NCBI GenBank assembly: GCA_000727475.1
Contig: KL647293.1
Location: 2,120,588 to 2,184,587, forward strand
From: Sarcocystis neurona
Lineage: Eukaryota > Apicomplexa > Conoidasida > Eucoccidiorida > Sarcocystidae
Length of the DNA stretch: 64,000 nt
Direction of reading: 5' to 3'
Shown piece after piece: positions 37,594-51,500 of this stretch. Numbering within the stretch: position 1 is the first letter of the stretch; each line of letters starts with the position of its first letter. The notes below the pieces were generated by a model. It made no database searches. It was not told where the DNA came from and saw only the letters and a program-made list of their open reading frames with translations. Position numbers and translations under genes: made by a program.

Positions 37594-38365
37594 CCTTCGG
37601 TCAGGGAGACTGCTCAGCACAACAGATGAGACACTTTACAGATGAACCGCCAAAAAAACAACTGTGTAAGCCTTCGTCCCTGCCAATCGTTCTACGTCTG
37701 CTCCCCCAGGTACAGGCCAACTCTTCTCGCTACCATTCGTATTCTGCTTCGTATAACCGAGTCTCTTGCTCTACAGAAGTGGTAGGAATTTTAAGCGTCC
37801 TCATTCCCGTGATGAGGCGTGTTGCGAGGAATGTTCTTTCTTTACTTTTGGCGTGAGAATCCTAGCCAGATTGAATGCAGCCTACCGTACGGAGGTGTTC
37901 GTCTCATTGCGAACGCATTGTCCGCTCGCCGTCTGAAAGATTATCCGCTCTAAGCTGCAGCCAATCTACTGCGGCAGTACATTTAAAGGCTCTCTTCCTT
38001 GACCGTGCGAGGAAAATGGAGAAACAGATCGACATTTTGTTGAATAATTTTCTTCGTTGCTACACGCCCACTAAAGAAATGCCATTAGACACGGAGAATG
38101 TTGTACATATCCATACACGCACAAACACACACACACACACTTGTACAGCTGTTCGTCATCTCTGTACCAGGAATGCCAACCTAGTGCACCAGATGGCTGT
38201 GTTTTACAAAACAGGATGGACACGGCCCGGAAAATGTACGGTTTCCTCTCTCAAGGTCGGGCTACGACAGTTGAGTTTTCTGTGAATGCCTGAGGGCTGG
38301 TACGCATTCTGACACAGTCGGCTAGTGTGGGCTCAGCCGTCTCTCTTGTCCGATGAGGCTAACAA
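37594..38365. promoter_or_regulatory. shared divergent 5' region
   Basis: About 770 bases separate the assigned start of the minus-strand SCCPDH gene from the ATG of the plus-strand gene at 38366. No other gene is seen, so this probably holds both promoters. I recognise no specific motif. Confidence 0.35.
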
Positions 38366-40969
38366 ATGTTTCGACTAAATGCAGACGTCAGCCGTCGACA
38401 GTTTGTTCGTATGGACAGAAGTTTCAGCTTTCCTTGTAAATTGAGGGACGTAAGTTGGCCTCTCCATTGTTACGTGTCTACTTATGACAAAACTATGCCT
38501 ATTCGTGGTTACGTGTTTACGTCGTACATACTGGTAGGGCATTCACAGATTACGGAGAGCATGTACTAACAAATCGCCTGTCCACACTGGGGAAAACCCT
38601 GTCCACACCATTCAGTACTCAAAAAGTTAATCACCTCCCCTCTACGTAGGATGAAAAAACTTATGAAGCCGGCGCCAGCCATTTGCGTAGACAAGAAGAA
38701 ATCGCAGGTTTGCTTTGTCGCAATGTATCCGAATGGCTCAAAGCGGCGCGCGGTGAGCTCGTAATGCACCGCAGATGCGACAAAAGTTTCGCCCCTCTCC
38801 AGTGTGTCATTCCGTCACCTTTCTATATCTCAAACACAGGCCATCTAATCCCGAAATGGAATCGAAAGAGGACACTTAGGTGTAGGCCATGCTTTCGCTG
38901 ACATCCGGTGAACCACGTGCGGCTTGGGCACGGCTCTACGCAGCGAACACATGCCTGCTTGGCGGCACACTGGTTCCTATGGCGACTCAAGCGGCACTGA
39001 CGCGAGCCGGGTTAAGACCCACGACGTAAAACACGCACCTTTGACCGTATTCCGCAGTACCCGGCGATCTTGGGAACTAATGATAATTTCTATCCGAATC
39101 CGTAATTCCAGTATCCTCCTCTTCCATCCCCCAAGAACACCAAAAACACTGTTACCCTGCTATCACGCATGTTGCTGCTGAACTTGACTAAAACAGTAAT
39201 TCTGACAGATTAACTGCAAAAACACAAGCATTAGCCCACTGCTACTGTGTGCTGTTGCAAGTCTCCACAGCTGTCAACAGGAAGTGCCGAATTGATGTGT
39301 AGACTCCTTTTTTATAAACGGCTCAGCACGGTGACACACTCGTACATTCAATGGCAGACTCACGACCGCGTCACACAATAAATTGTTTTGGAGCGCTGCC
39401 GTGTTGTTTCTATCAAACTACTGCACGTTTGTGCGGAAGTGCATGTTGGAGAAAGTGTGGAGAACAATCGTGCTTATCACATTCACTTTGATATGGCCAA
39501 TCACCCATCGACCGCCGTGAGCCAAAACCGCAGCCCGCCTTCTACGTAACGCAAAAGGGGCTGTCGAAATTTCCACTCATATTTGCTCGAAGCAACGTGT
39601 TCTTGGGACGCAAGGTATACACGTCAAAGGTCGAGTATATACCGTGCACATCCCTCGCGCACCATGAGTAAGTGTTTCCTCCAGGGGTTCGTTCCGCAGA
39701 AGCTGCGCACAAAAGTTGCAGTACTGCTAAATAACTGTCTCATCAAAAGTGGCATTTAGAGCCGACGCTAGACGCTAAGGTCTCTCACTGTGGAGAGCTT
39801 CCAAAGCGAGTAGACGCTTCACGTACCTTCCGTCTTTTGGAACCATTAGGTACTTTGCCTTCGTAAGAAACGTTTAATGGCGCTCCGGTAGTACCACAGC
39901 TTCACGAGTTCGTACGACGCAGAATGATTGCAGAGACAAGTAAGGTAGCGGCACTTATTCGCGCCATCCAGGAATCGAAGTGGAGCTTATCAACAGCTTA
40001 CGGCCACAGCGCATGACTGCATTACGTCCGCACGAAGCAACACATACCACTCCACGCGAAGACGCTGCTTGTGTGGTTGCTCAAGAAGAGAAACGCGTGC
40101 AAGGGGGACAGAAGCAGGAGATATCAACTTCTTCGCTCAGTCAGGTAAAATGGGACTACAGTGAGAAGAACCGACCGTTAGAAGTGGGGAGAAACAAGTA
40201 CGTGTTCGGTCCTTGTCAATGTTGGGTGTGGCCCCATTGCCGGTTTAATATCGAATTCGGGGAAGTTGTCAGAGAGCGTCTACGACGGGAACAATATAAC
40301 GTCTGCGGAATCCGCCAGTAGCCCACATGTGTCGTTTCTAATCTGATCAGCAGGTTTATCTTCGTAATGCTAACTCGTTCGATAAGAGCTTAAGAGTGCG
40401 CCAGTTTCAACCTCCCGCAGCACATGGAAAACTATAGTTTGGTGTGGACATTTCTCCTATTCGTACTCCACATCAGCACCGGTCAATTCTTTAATCGCAG
40501 CATTGCACGGCGAATCACCTGCGAATTTTGTGTGACGAAGGCGTAAGGGAGGCAGCCGCGCAGAGCAGCCAGGCACTATCAAATTTGAAGAACGGCCTTT
40601 CGGTAACGAGAAGGTGCTGGAATAAATACTTGTTGATCTGAGGAATTGCTACGAAATACATGAAAGAACACGCGATTCTCCAATGATCAACCTTCCGCAC
40701 AGCGGCAAACCACCTCTACTGCGAGTGTGACTGTCACCACACGTTCAGTTGGAGTTGTGGACAATGTCCCACATGGGTGATGACATGTGCGGAAATGGCA
40801 CACCGGAAGTGTGCATGGACACGTGTGCAAGGGTGCTTATAAGAAGCGGTCCAGAGTCTTCGTTACAACTGATTCTTTGTACCATGCTTCTCCTCAGCAA
40901 TACAGCGACCCGGCAGGTCTGCTCAAAGATATATTAGGAGGCAGAACTGGAAATCCCCAGCTGCGGTGA
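38366..40969 (+). CDS. unidentified small basic protein, 4 or more exons
   Basis: Exons: 38366-38449 (ATG, context ACAAATG, donor GTAAGT), 38650-38752 (donor GTGAGC), 39972-40144 (donor GTAAAA) and 40898-40969 (stop TGA). Every junction agrees in phase (0, 1, 0). The final exon follows a pyrimidine-rich acceptor, TGCTTCTCCTCAG. The product is about 144 residues. It starts MFRLNADVSRRQFVRMDRSF, an Arg-rich N-terminus without acidic residues in the first six positions, compatible with mitochondrial import but not proof. Later it reads EEIAGLLCRNVSEWLKAARG and ends LLKDILGGRTGNPQLR. An optional exon may lie near 40749-40820. I recognise no family. The phase agreement across four exons is the main argument that it is real. 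Confidence 0.5.
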
Positions 40970-41849
40970 GGCACCGACGGGCTTGGGAAACGCAACGGTA
41001 TACACGTGCTCTGTGATGTGTATCGGGAGAGTGTACGCATGCGTACGCAAGAGATTTGGCGTTGCCTCATCATTTCTTTTCAGAAGAGGTCTAGTGGTGT
41101 TCGCTTTGATGGTTGCCATGTACGTAGTGTGCTGGACGACACGTCGTGCGTCTGACATAGTGCTTGCGTTTTCGCTCTTCTTTGGCCTTCGGCTCCGTTT
41201 ACGTCTCCTTCCGCCTTACGTCTGTAAGCGCGACAGACACTCACTGTTTCCACAGACATACGTAAACAGCGTTGTTCGTCACGCTTCTTCTTGCCGGAAG
41301 ACGCTGTCGCTGGACCAAAATCCGAATGAAACGCAGTATCCTTTTTCTGTGACTGATCCCCGCCTGTCCTAAGACGTACGCTCTCACTGTTCGGGCTCAG
41401 CAGCTCGCCGCTCACGGTGACCATGCTGTACATACCTACTCATGCCGATACGGCATACACAAGGATACGTGGATAGCTCTTGGTATACACAAGCCATGAA
41501 GACGTACACGCGCAACCCTCCTTTAGAGTCACGCAGCAGACTGTCCAAAACTCCATCTTGTACGATGTTCTTCTACGATCCACCTCTCACTTTCTTTTAC
41601 ACTCCTCTGCATTGTGTTTTCACCACATGAGAAAGCTCACTCCTCACGCTGCAGTCTCGCTATCCTTCCCTCGCCACAACCACCCCCCGCGTCCATCAAG
41701 AGAACATACGGATTTAATTTTCTCGGCCGCGCGTGCACCCGTGTCTCCCTTTACCCCCAACTTTGCACCAACTCCCTGCACCTGGGTAGGCACCTATTTC
41801 CTCCTTCAGTGCATCATCACAAGCGCCACTTGTGGTAGAGCGCTACGCC

Positions 41850-44497
41850 TCACGACAAACGTGAGCAACCCGTCTTATCGAGCTCTTCAACGATGCTCTG
41901 GGGTGTCGCATCGTGAGGCTGACAGGTGCAGCCGCCCCTCTCGAAGTCATTTAGGAGATATGGAGAGGTTTTCCCGTCCGGCCTGCTACTCGAGTGAACC
42001 TCACACGTCTCTTCGTCGCCTGATTGTACTGCGGCACAAGAGTAAGTACCGCGCCTCAAGCGCTGGTAGCGAGATCGCAAGCTGTTACGCCCGCTGGAGT
42101 GCTGCTTGATGTCACTGCGGGTCACACCTCGGGAAGAGCCTCGCACAAGGCAAAACAGAGTCTGCGGCACTGCTGCCGCAGCGGCAAGAAACCCTGCAGT
42201 AGGAGAGCGCGGGTGGCGAGTAACTGTCAAAAATGGAGAGGCAACCGCAGCAGCAGCACGCGGCGCAGAAGGCTCGACTGTTGCAAGGGCACCCGCCGAT
42301 TTCTGCGAGTACGAGGCAGACGAGTGAGCGGACGCGCCGAGTTCTATCCCTGAGACGCGAGGAAGCAGACAACAACGACGTGAACGCAAAGACATCGATG
42401 CCCGACGGTTCTGCCATGCATACGTAGTAATCAAGTGACAAGAAATGCTTCACAGCATAGGTACCTGTATCCACACCAGTGCCCCTGCAAAACAAACCAC
42501 CCCGACGCGACGAAAGGTATTTCACCGTACCTACATAAAGAGCAGAGAGGAATTTAATAATAAGAAAAACCTTTTTAAAAATCGCGTGCGGCGATGGACA
42601 GGCTTGTAGAGAGAAGGGAGAGAGGACCACCACACGATGCTGTAGAAAACTACCCCCCAAAAGGCACCCGCGAATAGGGGAGAATTAAATTCAAACGAAA
42701 GAAGTACGATACCCTCTGTACCGGCTACAATAAGCCCGACGTTAACACACGTACATACACGCATTTGCCTATTACTATGCAGCATCTCTTACCTCCTTTG
42801 TACAAGTGCTTCGCTGCACCCATCTGTATTCCGCTAAATGCGAAGCTCTGTACGTGGATCTGTGCGTCGGGCTGAACGCATGACTATGAAGTCCATGCTC
42901 CCGGCGACCACGACACACCAGGAGAACGATAACAGAAAAACGAACTACAGCGGCACTTTCAAACGCATGCTTCTCGCGCGACAAGATATCTACCTGCGTC
43001 GGACGCCGTCCCCTCGACAGTCGTGGTCACCCGATCTACGCTTCTTGATTTTCTCCAAGGAGTTTTGATTTGACCACGCTCTTCTGGCTTGTTTCTCCTG
43101 CGTCCCTTCTTCTTCTGTAACGCCGCCTTCGGGCGCCCCTCCTCCTGGAACGTCCCCCTCAATTCGCTTCCTTCTCTGCCAGCCAATTTTACTTGTTCCA
43201 CCACCGCCGCTCCTGCTTCATTGCTGTCCGTCGTAGCAGCCGCAGCAGCAGCTTCTGTGACGTCGGGATTTGAAATGTTAGTGCACGTGCACTCGGTACT
43301 AGTGGTAATGCAGCGGCCCTGAGTTGGACGCGGGTCGCCTGGCACGTGAACTGCCAAAACGACACCGTGCTTGCTGCGAACAACAAAAGGGATTGTGTAG
43401 GATGATATTTACCCACACTTGTATGCTCACGAGCATATGCAAAAACAATGGGGAGCTTCAGAAGCACGAGGAGCTGCGCTCTTGTAGGAGAGGGGCGGAG
43501 CTAGTCATTCGTACACAAGGGTAAGGAGCGTGGGACAAATGGAAACTACACCAGTGTAGGGCCGAGAAACAACTAGTAACACATGAGGTACCACGTACAA
43601 AAGACCGCATCAAACGCTGAAGACGACCGTCCCACCGATGCGCACTGAACACACCTTAAAACCGGAAGTGTTATGGAAGAAGTCACGGATAAGTCAGAAG
43701 CTTTCAACGGAACAGGCTGCGTTTTGCGGCAAAATTATCCACAGCCCGCCCATTACGTGCTACGAGAAGTCTGATAAGAACCCCTAAAGAAATTTACAGC
43801 GTACGTCTTCGACATCCTGCCGTACGGTCTTGCCCGTTGTCAAGTTGCTACAAGTGAGGGAGTTAGAAGTCAATTTGATTAACGTCTCAACTGCGCTCCG
43901 TCGACGCTTGTGACACACATACAGTCGTACTAAGGTCAACTGCATTCTACCCCCTTACTTGGGTGTACGCACGTTGCGTTCTATGCAGGTGTTCGTAACG
44001 GGCACTGTTCAAGAGCACGTACACCGAATTACTTAAGTACACAGAAGCCGCATGAATCAAACGCAGATATTGTCACACAAGTCAGATGTGCCCACGCCGA
44101 CTTGTACACGTCCACAGGATGCGCGATAGCACTTGCCTAACGTACGCACACGCGTAGTGGTTGAGGCCCCACACTGACGACCACCCGAGAGCGCGAACAA
44201 GCGTGTGAGTCTTGTTGAAACTAAGACGGTTTCCCACCGTCGGGTGAGTAAAATGCAGACAACCACTCAACACGTGTACTGCGTCACCAGCAACAGCCAA
44301 CTCAGAACCACATGGCACAGTATTTGTGCGTGAACGTACTCTGATTCCGCTGCATCCACGTGGGAGAGTTCCTCTCTTCTGCTTCGTTGTCGTTCTGAGA
44401 ATTCCGTCTCCAGCGCCAGTTGTTCGTCTTCCTCCTTTACTCGCTCTGCTGTGCTCGTTTCCTGCTGCCGCTCCATATCAGCAGCTGACAACACCAT
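41850..44497 (-). CDS. unidentified Ala-rich basic protein
   Basis: Candidate exons in order: 44340-44497 (ATG; acidic coiled-coil-like start with METEFSERQRSRREEL-type composition; donor GTACGT, phase 2), 42994-43254 (phase 1 to 1; Ala run, then KKKGRRRNKPEERG; donor GTAGAT) and 41850-42349 (phase 1, strong acceptor CTTCCTCGCGTCTCAG, stop TGA). The first two do not join in phase directly. A 14-base stretch near 43758-43771 has an acceptor and a GTAATG donor and would correct the phase, but it is too short to trust. The KKKGRRR patch could be a nuclear signal. CAG triplets on the plus strand at 42250 leave the last exon's strand open to doubt. No family recognised. Confidence 0.38.
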
Positions 44498-44944
44498 GAT
44501 ACCTGCGGAGTCACCAATCCGCAAATCGCGTCCGCACCAGCAAAAACCCGAGCACTAACAGCTGCCGAGCAGCCACACGAAACACTGTGCCATCCGCAAA
44601 TGCACCGTAAAAAGAAACACAACACATCACGTTGCATAAATCAGATACTCTACAACGAAGGAAGCACGTTCCGCAGTCGCATCCGCTGCGCTCCTCGTTG
44701 ACTGCTGTCTTCTCCCCTCTTCCTTTCCCCTTCCCAAATTTCTACAGAACTCGAAGGACGCTACATGATATCAGCTATCTTTCACCTAAAGCACGTACAA
44801 AGAGCAACGTGAAAGCTATGCAGTACTCCTTACTACGTCGAACCTTACACACACTGTGTGAGATACCGCACTCGAAGGTGGCAATCCGATCGTACGTTGT
44901 CATCTACTTACACACCGTGCGTATACGCCAATGTAGACGCCAAC

Positions 44945-45400
44945 ACGTAAGATCAACACATATATATATATAAGTAGACACACGCGTGTATCTATGTAGT
45001 TTATTACGTAACTGGTAGCTTTGTGACGTAGAAGACCCGTGAAAATACGGAGGGCGCTGTCGCTCTGCTACAGTCTGGCGACGGACTTGAACACGTCAGC
45101 TCACACGAGTTGCACAAGAAGACAGTTTGGATCGGAAAGCCGGAAGGAATGTGCGCGTTCGTGTTCTTGCGCAGCATCATTGCTGCGGTTCAAACAAAGT
45201 TCATTTGCAAACGCGATCTACGGGAACCTGAACTGTTAAACAGACATGCTGTGTAGACACGGAGAACGTTCTTCGCAACTGTACCTCTCTGGCTATCTAC
45301 GACGGCCTACGTATATACGTATATACACGTATTCTAATGTAGACACGTTTCCTATCGCACACATATATGTACATATATATATATATGCGTACACACAGAT
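44945..45400. repeat. TA-rich spacer between genes
   Basis: (TA)n runs at about 44962-44972 and 45361-45385, with ACGTATATACG-like words between. No exon seen on either strand. Confidence 0.6.
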
Positions 45401-45509
45401 AAACTCTAAAAGCGTCGTCGCTGAGTTCTGACACGTAGAAAAACAGTTCTCGTGTGTGGACATGCATGTTTACACGTACGTAGGAGAACGAGTATTTATG
45501 GACGTATGT

Positions 45510-48500
45510 CTACCTTTGGATGTACGAACAAGTGCGGGCACACACGTACACGTATGTACATGTGTATATACTTATACATACATACATACACACATACATG
45601 TGCACATACTGCATAAACCCACCAGAAACAATGGAAAGGGCACCCCCTGCAAATATGAGGAATTGCGTTTGACTGAGCTCCAGCACGTGAATGAATACGG
45701 ATATTTCCCCCAAGCAGCTGCTGATGATGAGAACGCTCATTGTTGTAGGCACCTGCACCATAAACAGAACACACATTCCGCAGTGTCCACACAATTGTGT
45801 GAGAAGGAAAAAAATACATATCTTCCCACACAAACACAAGGACATTTAGACACACATGTGAGACGGCTAAGCGTGATCGGCACCTGCGTCTTCAACACAA
45901 AAAATTTACGTGCCACCATTACCGATACCCATAAACAGATGCAGCTACACACCTCTTCGCAGTTACACATCCGCCTTGAAATTATGGAAGTGTATAACGT
46001 GTGTATCTAGTGTGTGCATATATTTATATATATACGGACACAATGGGCACGGCCAGTACACATGCGTATCTACCTACCTATGTATACAAATATAAATATA
46101 TATACACATATCACGCTGACAGCGAGGAGTCCCTGTGAGTGTGTAACTGCTTTCACACACTTGCGGCTTTTGTGAAAAGACGTGTAGAAATCCTGTGGTC
46201 TCATGCAAGAAACAGCTCCTATTCGTGTCTGCCTAATCCCGTGTATTCGAAAAGAACGCCTACATATGTAGGTATGCGTAGACACGTGCATGTACGTATA
46301 GACGAGCAGTCTAGAAAAAGAGAGAACGACGCTGCAACAGAAAAAGAGAGTCAGCAACATCTAGTCTTCGGCGGCGCAGCCCCTACACGCGTTTCTGCTT
46401 CGTGAGTTCGTACACAAATTCGGGCGTGGGGCCCTGCCTCTCCACGTCATTGTCTCCCTATATGCCTACAAATTTGTCGACACGTATATATCTACACGCA
46501 GGCGTACACTTGAACATGTGTCTACACACGGGCAGATATGTCTACGCCCATGCCCTGCTATACATGCGTATGACTGCATACGCATCCACACACACGCGGG
46601 CTCTCACGCCTCGTACCAACATGTGGGTACTAACGGTATGCCCGACGTACACGTACGTACGTTGGTTGAGCTACCCCTCAACGCTCCGTTTAACTGCTCA
46701 CATCAGGCAACGTTACTTTACAAGGAGGAAAGCCAAAGCACAGGGTCGTCATCTGCAAAGGGTCCCACTTCTGCTTTACGCGTTTTAGAACGAGGTGAAC
46801 ATCTGAGAAAGACACGATCGATTGTAATTCATCAACCTCCGCAAGAGTAAAACAGTCCAGCCGAGACGATAGCACCTAGCTAGCAGCAACGACTCAAACG
46901 CCCCCCAGCAGCCTACGCGCTGCCGCGCAGCACACCAACACACCACCACCCGCCGCCGCAGCAGCAGCTGTTTGAGCCACAGAAGCGAGGGGCACGCGGG
47001 CGACAGCAGCAGCGTATGTGCGTACGCGGAGGGGTGGCAGCAGCAGCAGGTCCCGCTGCAGCAGCAGCAGCGGCAGTTACGGAGACTGGCGCAGGCCGTT
47101 GCCGACGCGATCCGCAGTAGTTATCGCAGCACAACGTGCACTCGCTGGAAATTTCATGGACAGCAGCAGCAACGAAAACAACAGCACGACGCGAAGCAGG
47201 AGACGCCGTCGCGTGAGAAACGGACGGTCTCAGCAACAGAACCAGATGCCTCAAAACAGCAGCGGCAGCGGCATGCTGCTTACCACGTAAAGAGCCTCGT
47301 AACGTGCGAGACCAAGGTTGAGGAAGACGAGTTGACCGCAAGCCATCAGGCAGAGCAGCAGGAGCAACAGAAAAAATTTGGGGTGGAACAGAGACGCGAA
47401 GGATTCTGTGTGCCACACCTGCGTCCAAACAGTGCCGGAGAACAAAGACAGAGACACGCTGACTGAACCGAAGACGCAGGTGCATGCACTGCGCAGATGC
47501 GTCTTAATGAAAATGTAAAAGCACTTTACTACAGAGTGATGCACACCTACAGGCGCAGAGAGACACACGCCCGTCCCCACGTAGACATGTACAAACAGAA
47601 AGAGCGGCATGTTAACTGAGAGGTGTACACGTCCGCATGCAGACATATACTCCAGCAGATAGAGCAGGACATTAACTGACAGGTATATACACCTGTACCT
47701 ACATATAAATACATATGCATACATACATAAATACATGCAGAGCAGAAGCGCTGTTCCACAAGAACGGCAATGTAAACCAGTATGTCAAATGACACGTATG
47801 TACAACTGCATCTACAAATATTGAAACATATGCAGACACACATACATACATACATCTAGAGCAGTAGCGCCGTTCCACGGCAATATTGACTAGAGTGAGC
47901 GTGTGCGGTTTTGTGACGTATAAATCCAATTCTCCTTCACTGGGGCAGTCTGCACGTAGTCACTTGACAGATTAACTGCCTCTCCTGGTGGATCCTCCCT
48001 CATAGTCAACACGAGCCCCCCTTCTTTTCCACCCTCACGCTTGCAGCACTGGGCTTCTGTGAACGTTTCTCACTCTAGACACACACACAGACACGCAGAT
48101 GTACATATACGCATCCACCTTTGCATAAAGGGAATACAAAAATGGGAAATACGTACGTCCACACAAACGCAGGACATCCTGCACCACGCACCCGGCTGCA
48201 CCAGCGCTCACGTCCAGGCCTGTTGGTGGACGAAGGGATGTGCATTCACGCGTCTCTCTCTCTGTCTCCGTGCGCCTGCGTACGTATCTAGACACACAAA
48301 TATGTTGTTGCTGCTATCTCCTGTGCCCACAACTCTCCGCCCTAAGAGATCATCAGCACTTGTACACAGATGTGCGTTTTCCCTCTCTATCTATTTATAT
48401 ACGTGACTCTACACACACACAGGCATACACACGTTCGCATATGTGGCCCGAGTGTGTTCGCGTGTATCCGCATGTGTGTGCACGAAAGTATACAAAGACA

Positions 48501-51500
48501 TATTCATACAAGTATAAATATGTATATATGTATAGATAGATATTCTGCGTATATGTACCGAGAGCTGTGCTGTTGCTGTGCCTGTGCCGCTTACATCCAT
48601 GACGTGCTCCATGATGATATTGGTGTTGCCGCCACAGCCGCCGCTTGCTGCAGCGATGCAGAAACGTCGCAGAGCGACGGGAACCTCGACTTGAAGCGCA
48701 GCAGGCACTCTCCAAGCTCCACGTGTCTGCTGCTGCGTTTGCAGCTGTGACTGCTGGTGGTGGTGTCCCCGTCCCCTGCAGCGCCCTGCGGTAGTCCTGC
48801 CGCTTTCCACGTCTTTCCACGCCGGGGACGCGTCGCTCGAGACACTTGTTTCCGAAGCCCACGTCTTCTCTTGAGCTGCCGAGAGGGCGCCAATCGTTAA
48901 ACAGGTGCTGCTGCCATGGCGCATACAGCGGCGGCTTCCATTGGATCCCTTTGACCCCTCACGCTGCTGCTGCTGCTCTCTCGCAGCTGTTGCGGTTGTT
49001 GAACGTCGGCTATTGTCGGCGTGCTGCCTAACCCGCCTTTCCCGCTCTCTTGTGCACGCTGGAGGCTTCCCCGGGGGCGTAATAGCAGCCTCTGCAAGCG
49101 GCTGATTTCCTGCGGCGCAGCAGCCGCTGCAGCCGACAACGCCTGCTGCTGCTGCGTTGGTTTCATTTGGCAGCGGCACCGGCCGAGACGACCACTGGCT
49201 GCTGCCCTCATCAGCTGCTGCTCCTGCTGCAGCAGGACTCTCAGCAGCAGCAGCCGCTCTCAAATCACGGACAGCAACAGCAGCGGCACTGTCAGCAGAC
49301 GTCCGAGCCAGAGCTCCGACAAAATCCGCCTCAGCGGCTGTAGCAGCACGCGGAGAGTAGGCAGAAGTATTACTAAGACTTCGAAGATCCCGAGGACTGT
49401 ACGTATCGCTCTCGTTGCCGCTGTGTAGACTGTCACCATCTTCACAAGAAAACGAAGAAAAAGACCGACCTGCTTCAGGCAATGCCTCGCACAATCTACC
49501 TGACATGCCTCCCAATTCTTCCTCGTCTCCCTCCATCAGACGGAACGTACTTCTCACTTCCCTTCTACAGACAGTGACACTGCTGCTCCTGCGGCCTCTG
49601 CAGCTGAGAACGTCCTCCATTCCTGGTGCTGCTGCAGCACCATTGGCATTCCCGTGATCCCCCACGCTGCTGTTGCTGCTCTTGCAGGTGCCCCTTTCCT
49701 CTTCTGCGTTGCCACAAAGCTCCTCCTCATCACCGACGACGTGGTACGCCAGCATCTTGCTGCGCCCCTGCCGGGCCGTCAGCTGCTGCTGCTGCCGCTC
49801 GTAGTGCTCACGCGGCTGACTCAGACGCAGCTTCTGCTGCTGCTCCTGCCGCTGCTGCTGCGAGGCATCCTTGCCAAAGATGCCGATGTACACACACGGG
49901 AGCAATGCCAGGGCTGATAAACAGAAATAGATAACGCATGACTTCTGCGAGTACAGCCGCAGCAGTTGCTCCAAGGAGAGAGTTGGCGGCGTATGCACTC
50001 CGTAGCACAACACGAAAAACAGTCCAAACAAAACCATCGCGCTGCCTACGTAGTGCTGCGTTAACACTCGCTCCTGCAAACAAAAAAAGGCATCACACAC
50101 AAAGAAAAATTCTCACCTGTGTGTCGCAACTCTTGCACGCCCGTTCTACCTGAATGTTCTTACGCTTGTCGTTAGCATACAGCCCTGTCCATATGCGTAT
50201 ATACATACATATACTCGTACGCATATATAGGTATGTGCACAGTTGCCGCTCTCAGAAAAAGTAGAGAGGTGTGTATATATGCCACTCACGCCCCTCCTAC
50301 CTCTTTGTAAGTACATATTTATATGCTTATACACATACATACTTATACATACATACTGCTTCATCGTCACAGCCGACTGAGTCTATCTGTGGTCTCTGCA
50401 CACCCCCCCCGCTCGAGCAGTTGCACTCCGTCTGGCTGACTGCGCCTCTACATGTGCCTCGACACCTGTAGAGGCTTTTTTTTCTTAGACAACCGCAGTA
50501 AAGCTAATGACCCTTGCGTGCATCAGGTTGTCTGTACTGACATCTGGGGTGTCGTCACACTGGTATGAATAATCTCCGCTATCTGTTTACCTGTCCGCGT
50601 CACCCTCTTGCACTGTCACTACACCCAAATCGCCTCTCCCGACGTCTGCGGATACAACCCCGTCTCATACCGTATCTCCGCCTCTACAGGGCAGTTTATT
50701 TTGTTTCTTCACTCAGATTCGTCTTGGTATCTAACGGTGCACACTGCGAATTCCAGGACAGGAGAAGGTACGTCTCCTCCCAACATCTGACACACACACA
50801 GCGACGTGTACGTACACCGCACATTTTCTCCGTGGCATTACCCAAATCCCTCTGCTACTTCCAAAACTGCGTCCTACCAAATCCGCTATGCGCGTGCATC
50901 TGCACCTACCTCCTGATACTTGATCTGTGAACGCACAAGCGAGTTCAGACCTCTGCTGTGTCAGCCCAGGTCACTCGCTTCTCCGCACGCCTACGTCCAC
51001 GCCACCCACGCACGCTACTTTATCCGCTTCTCCACGCACGTCCTCCGACCCGTCTGTGCCTCTTTCTACAACGTGGTGTCGCACAGTCCCTGTGTTCACG
51101 CACAAGTGTAATATGTGTCCGGTAGGTGTCTGTAAACGCATATAGATACCCACAGACACGCACACATGTACGGCTTCTACAGTGTCACTGGCGACGACTG
51201 CGATGTCATTACTGCAGGTCGCTCCGCTCTCTGTGTGTGCCCATGTGTCCGTAGTAGTCTGACGCCTGGCGGACACTTGACTGTCGTATTACTACGATGG
51301 AAGTTAGGGGTTTCTTTTGTGTACCTGCAATATAAATCGAGAGAAAATGACGTTCCAGAAGATGTGGAGGCCTGCGAAGGGGGTGACGACTGCAGCAGAA
51401 GCAAAATCGAGACTGATAATCGACAACAAGGTATTTATGACTGTCCCCAAGCATGTTCCCAGCAACCACAAGGGGCGCAAGTAGAAAGGTCTTGCAGGAA

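Noticed and set aside
38566..38769. Minus-strand frame reading FGYIATKQTCDFFLSTQ
   Set aside because: Looks protein-like but overlaps plus exon 38650-38752, which has a strong donor and fits a four-exon phase chain; the minus frame has no partner.
46972..47466. Gln-rich plus-strand open frame
   Set aside because: It lies antisense to the minus-strand NIPA exon 47284-47418, which rebuilds the EALYVVP motif with canonical splice sites. Its openness follows from CAG repeats.
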